Source: Chloroflexota bacterium
Lineage (GTDB): Bacteria > Chloroflexota > Anaerolineae > Ardenticatenales > Ardenticatenaceae
Direction of reading: 5' to 3'
DNA length: 5,319 nucleotides
NCBI GenBank assembly: GCA_003520455.1
Contig: DOUV01000003.1
Span: forward strand, 272 to 5,590
Shown: positions 5,239 to 5,319 of the stretch, piece after piece
Layout of the letters: each line of letters starts with the position of its first letter
Numbering within the stretch: position 1 is the stretch's first letter
Translations under genes and position numbers: made by a program
The notes under the pieces: generated by a model
What the model saw: the letters and a program-made list of their open reading frames with translations, nothing else
Database searches by the model: none
What the model was told of the DNA's origin: nothing

Positions 5239-5319
5239 CGCGCGAACCACTCTTCGCACGCATCACGCTTCACGTCTACGGTGTGGGCGTTGCCCCCGGC
5301 GTCGGCGCCGCCGGCGGTG
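5235..5319 (+). CDS. Possible start of a downstream gene, cut by the right window edge
   Basis: A GTG at 5235-5237 overlaps the peptidase TGA as GTGA, a common arrangement for translationally coupled genes. The frame is open to the window end and reads MTREPLFARITLHVYGVGVAPG before an Ala/Gly-rich stretch. Only 28 codons are visible, and I do not recognise the family. A chance open frame in GC-rich DNA is possible. If real, it would form an operon with the M2 peptidase. Confidence 0.35.
   Translation, partial: MTREPLFARITLHVYGVGVAPGVGAAGG

Noticed and set aside
4057..5259. 400-codon minus-strand open frame
   Set aside because: It is antisense to the well-conserved M2 peptidase and has no ribosome site or recognisable motif. 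Long antisense frames are expected in GC-rich genes.
1..5319. CRISPR array, tRNA or rRNA gene
   Set aside because: No regularly spaced identical repeats were seen, and no cloverleaf or conserved rRNA segment was recognised by eye. A covariance-model scan would settle small RNAs.

Overview
The window is GC-rich bacterial DNA. The small, dense palindromic repeats and the protein repertoire (bacterial M2 peptidase, LysM plus lysozyme-fold exoprotein, IS630-type insertion sequence) would fit an environmental Chloroflexota such as Anaerolineae or Caldilineae. That placement is an inference from general resemblance; no phylogenetic marker gene is complete here.

Layout. (1) 1-609, plus strand: the 3' end of an aconitase gene, cut by the left window edge. 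(2) 610-902: noncoding DNA with inverted repeats, ending in two adjacent near-perfect hairpins (825-876). (3) 903-1124, plus strand: the C-terminal remnant of an N6-adenine DNA methyltransferase of the Mod type; the rest of that gene is missing and is replaced upstream by the hairpin element. (4) 1124-2359: a full-length IS630-family insertion sequence, 1236 bp, with 29-bp imperfect terminal inverted repeats and a TA target duplication. Its minus-strand transposase keeps all three DDE residues but has a +1 frame change at a CCC-T site and an in-frame amber codon. (5) 2359-3039, minus strand: a secreted LysM plus lysozyme/transglycosylase-like cell-wall protein, preceded by a leader of roughly 200 nt with three hairpins and a consensus -10 box. 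(6) 3272-3642: noncoding DNA ending in a palindrome plus half-site just upstream of the next gene. (7) 3643-5238, plus strand: a complete 531-residue M2-family (ACE-like) zinc peptidase. (8) 5235-5319, plus strand: the probable start of another gene that overlaps the peptidase stop by 4 nt.

How the parts relate. The genes do not form one pathway: central metabolism, a degraded modification gene, a cell-wall hydrolase and a cytoplasmic peptidase sit side by side. The most informative structure is the insertion site. Removing the IS restores a single CTAG that would have supplied the stop codons of both the methylase remnant (plus) and the LysM gene (minus). The IS begins with G and ends with C and duplicates TA, so both stop codons were rebuilt and neither reading frame was changed.

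I did not find a clearly new multi-gene system. The points most worth checking are the stop-codon-neutral insertion, the possible translational recoding in the transposase, and the twin hairpins that share a TTCA loop.
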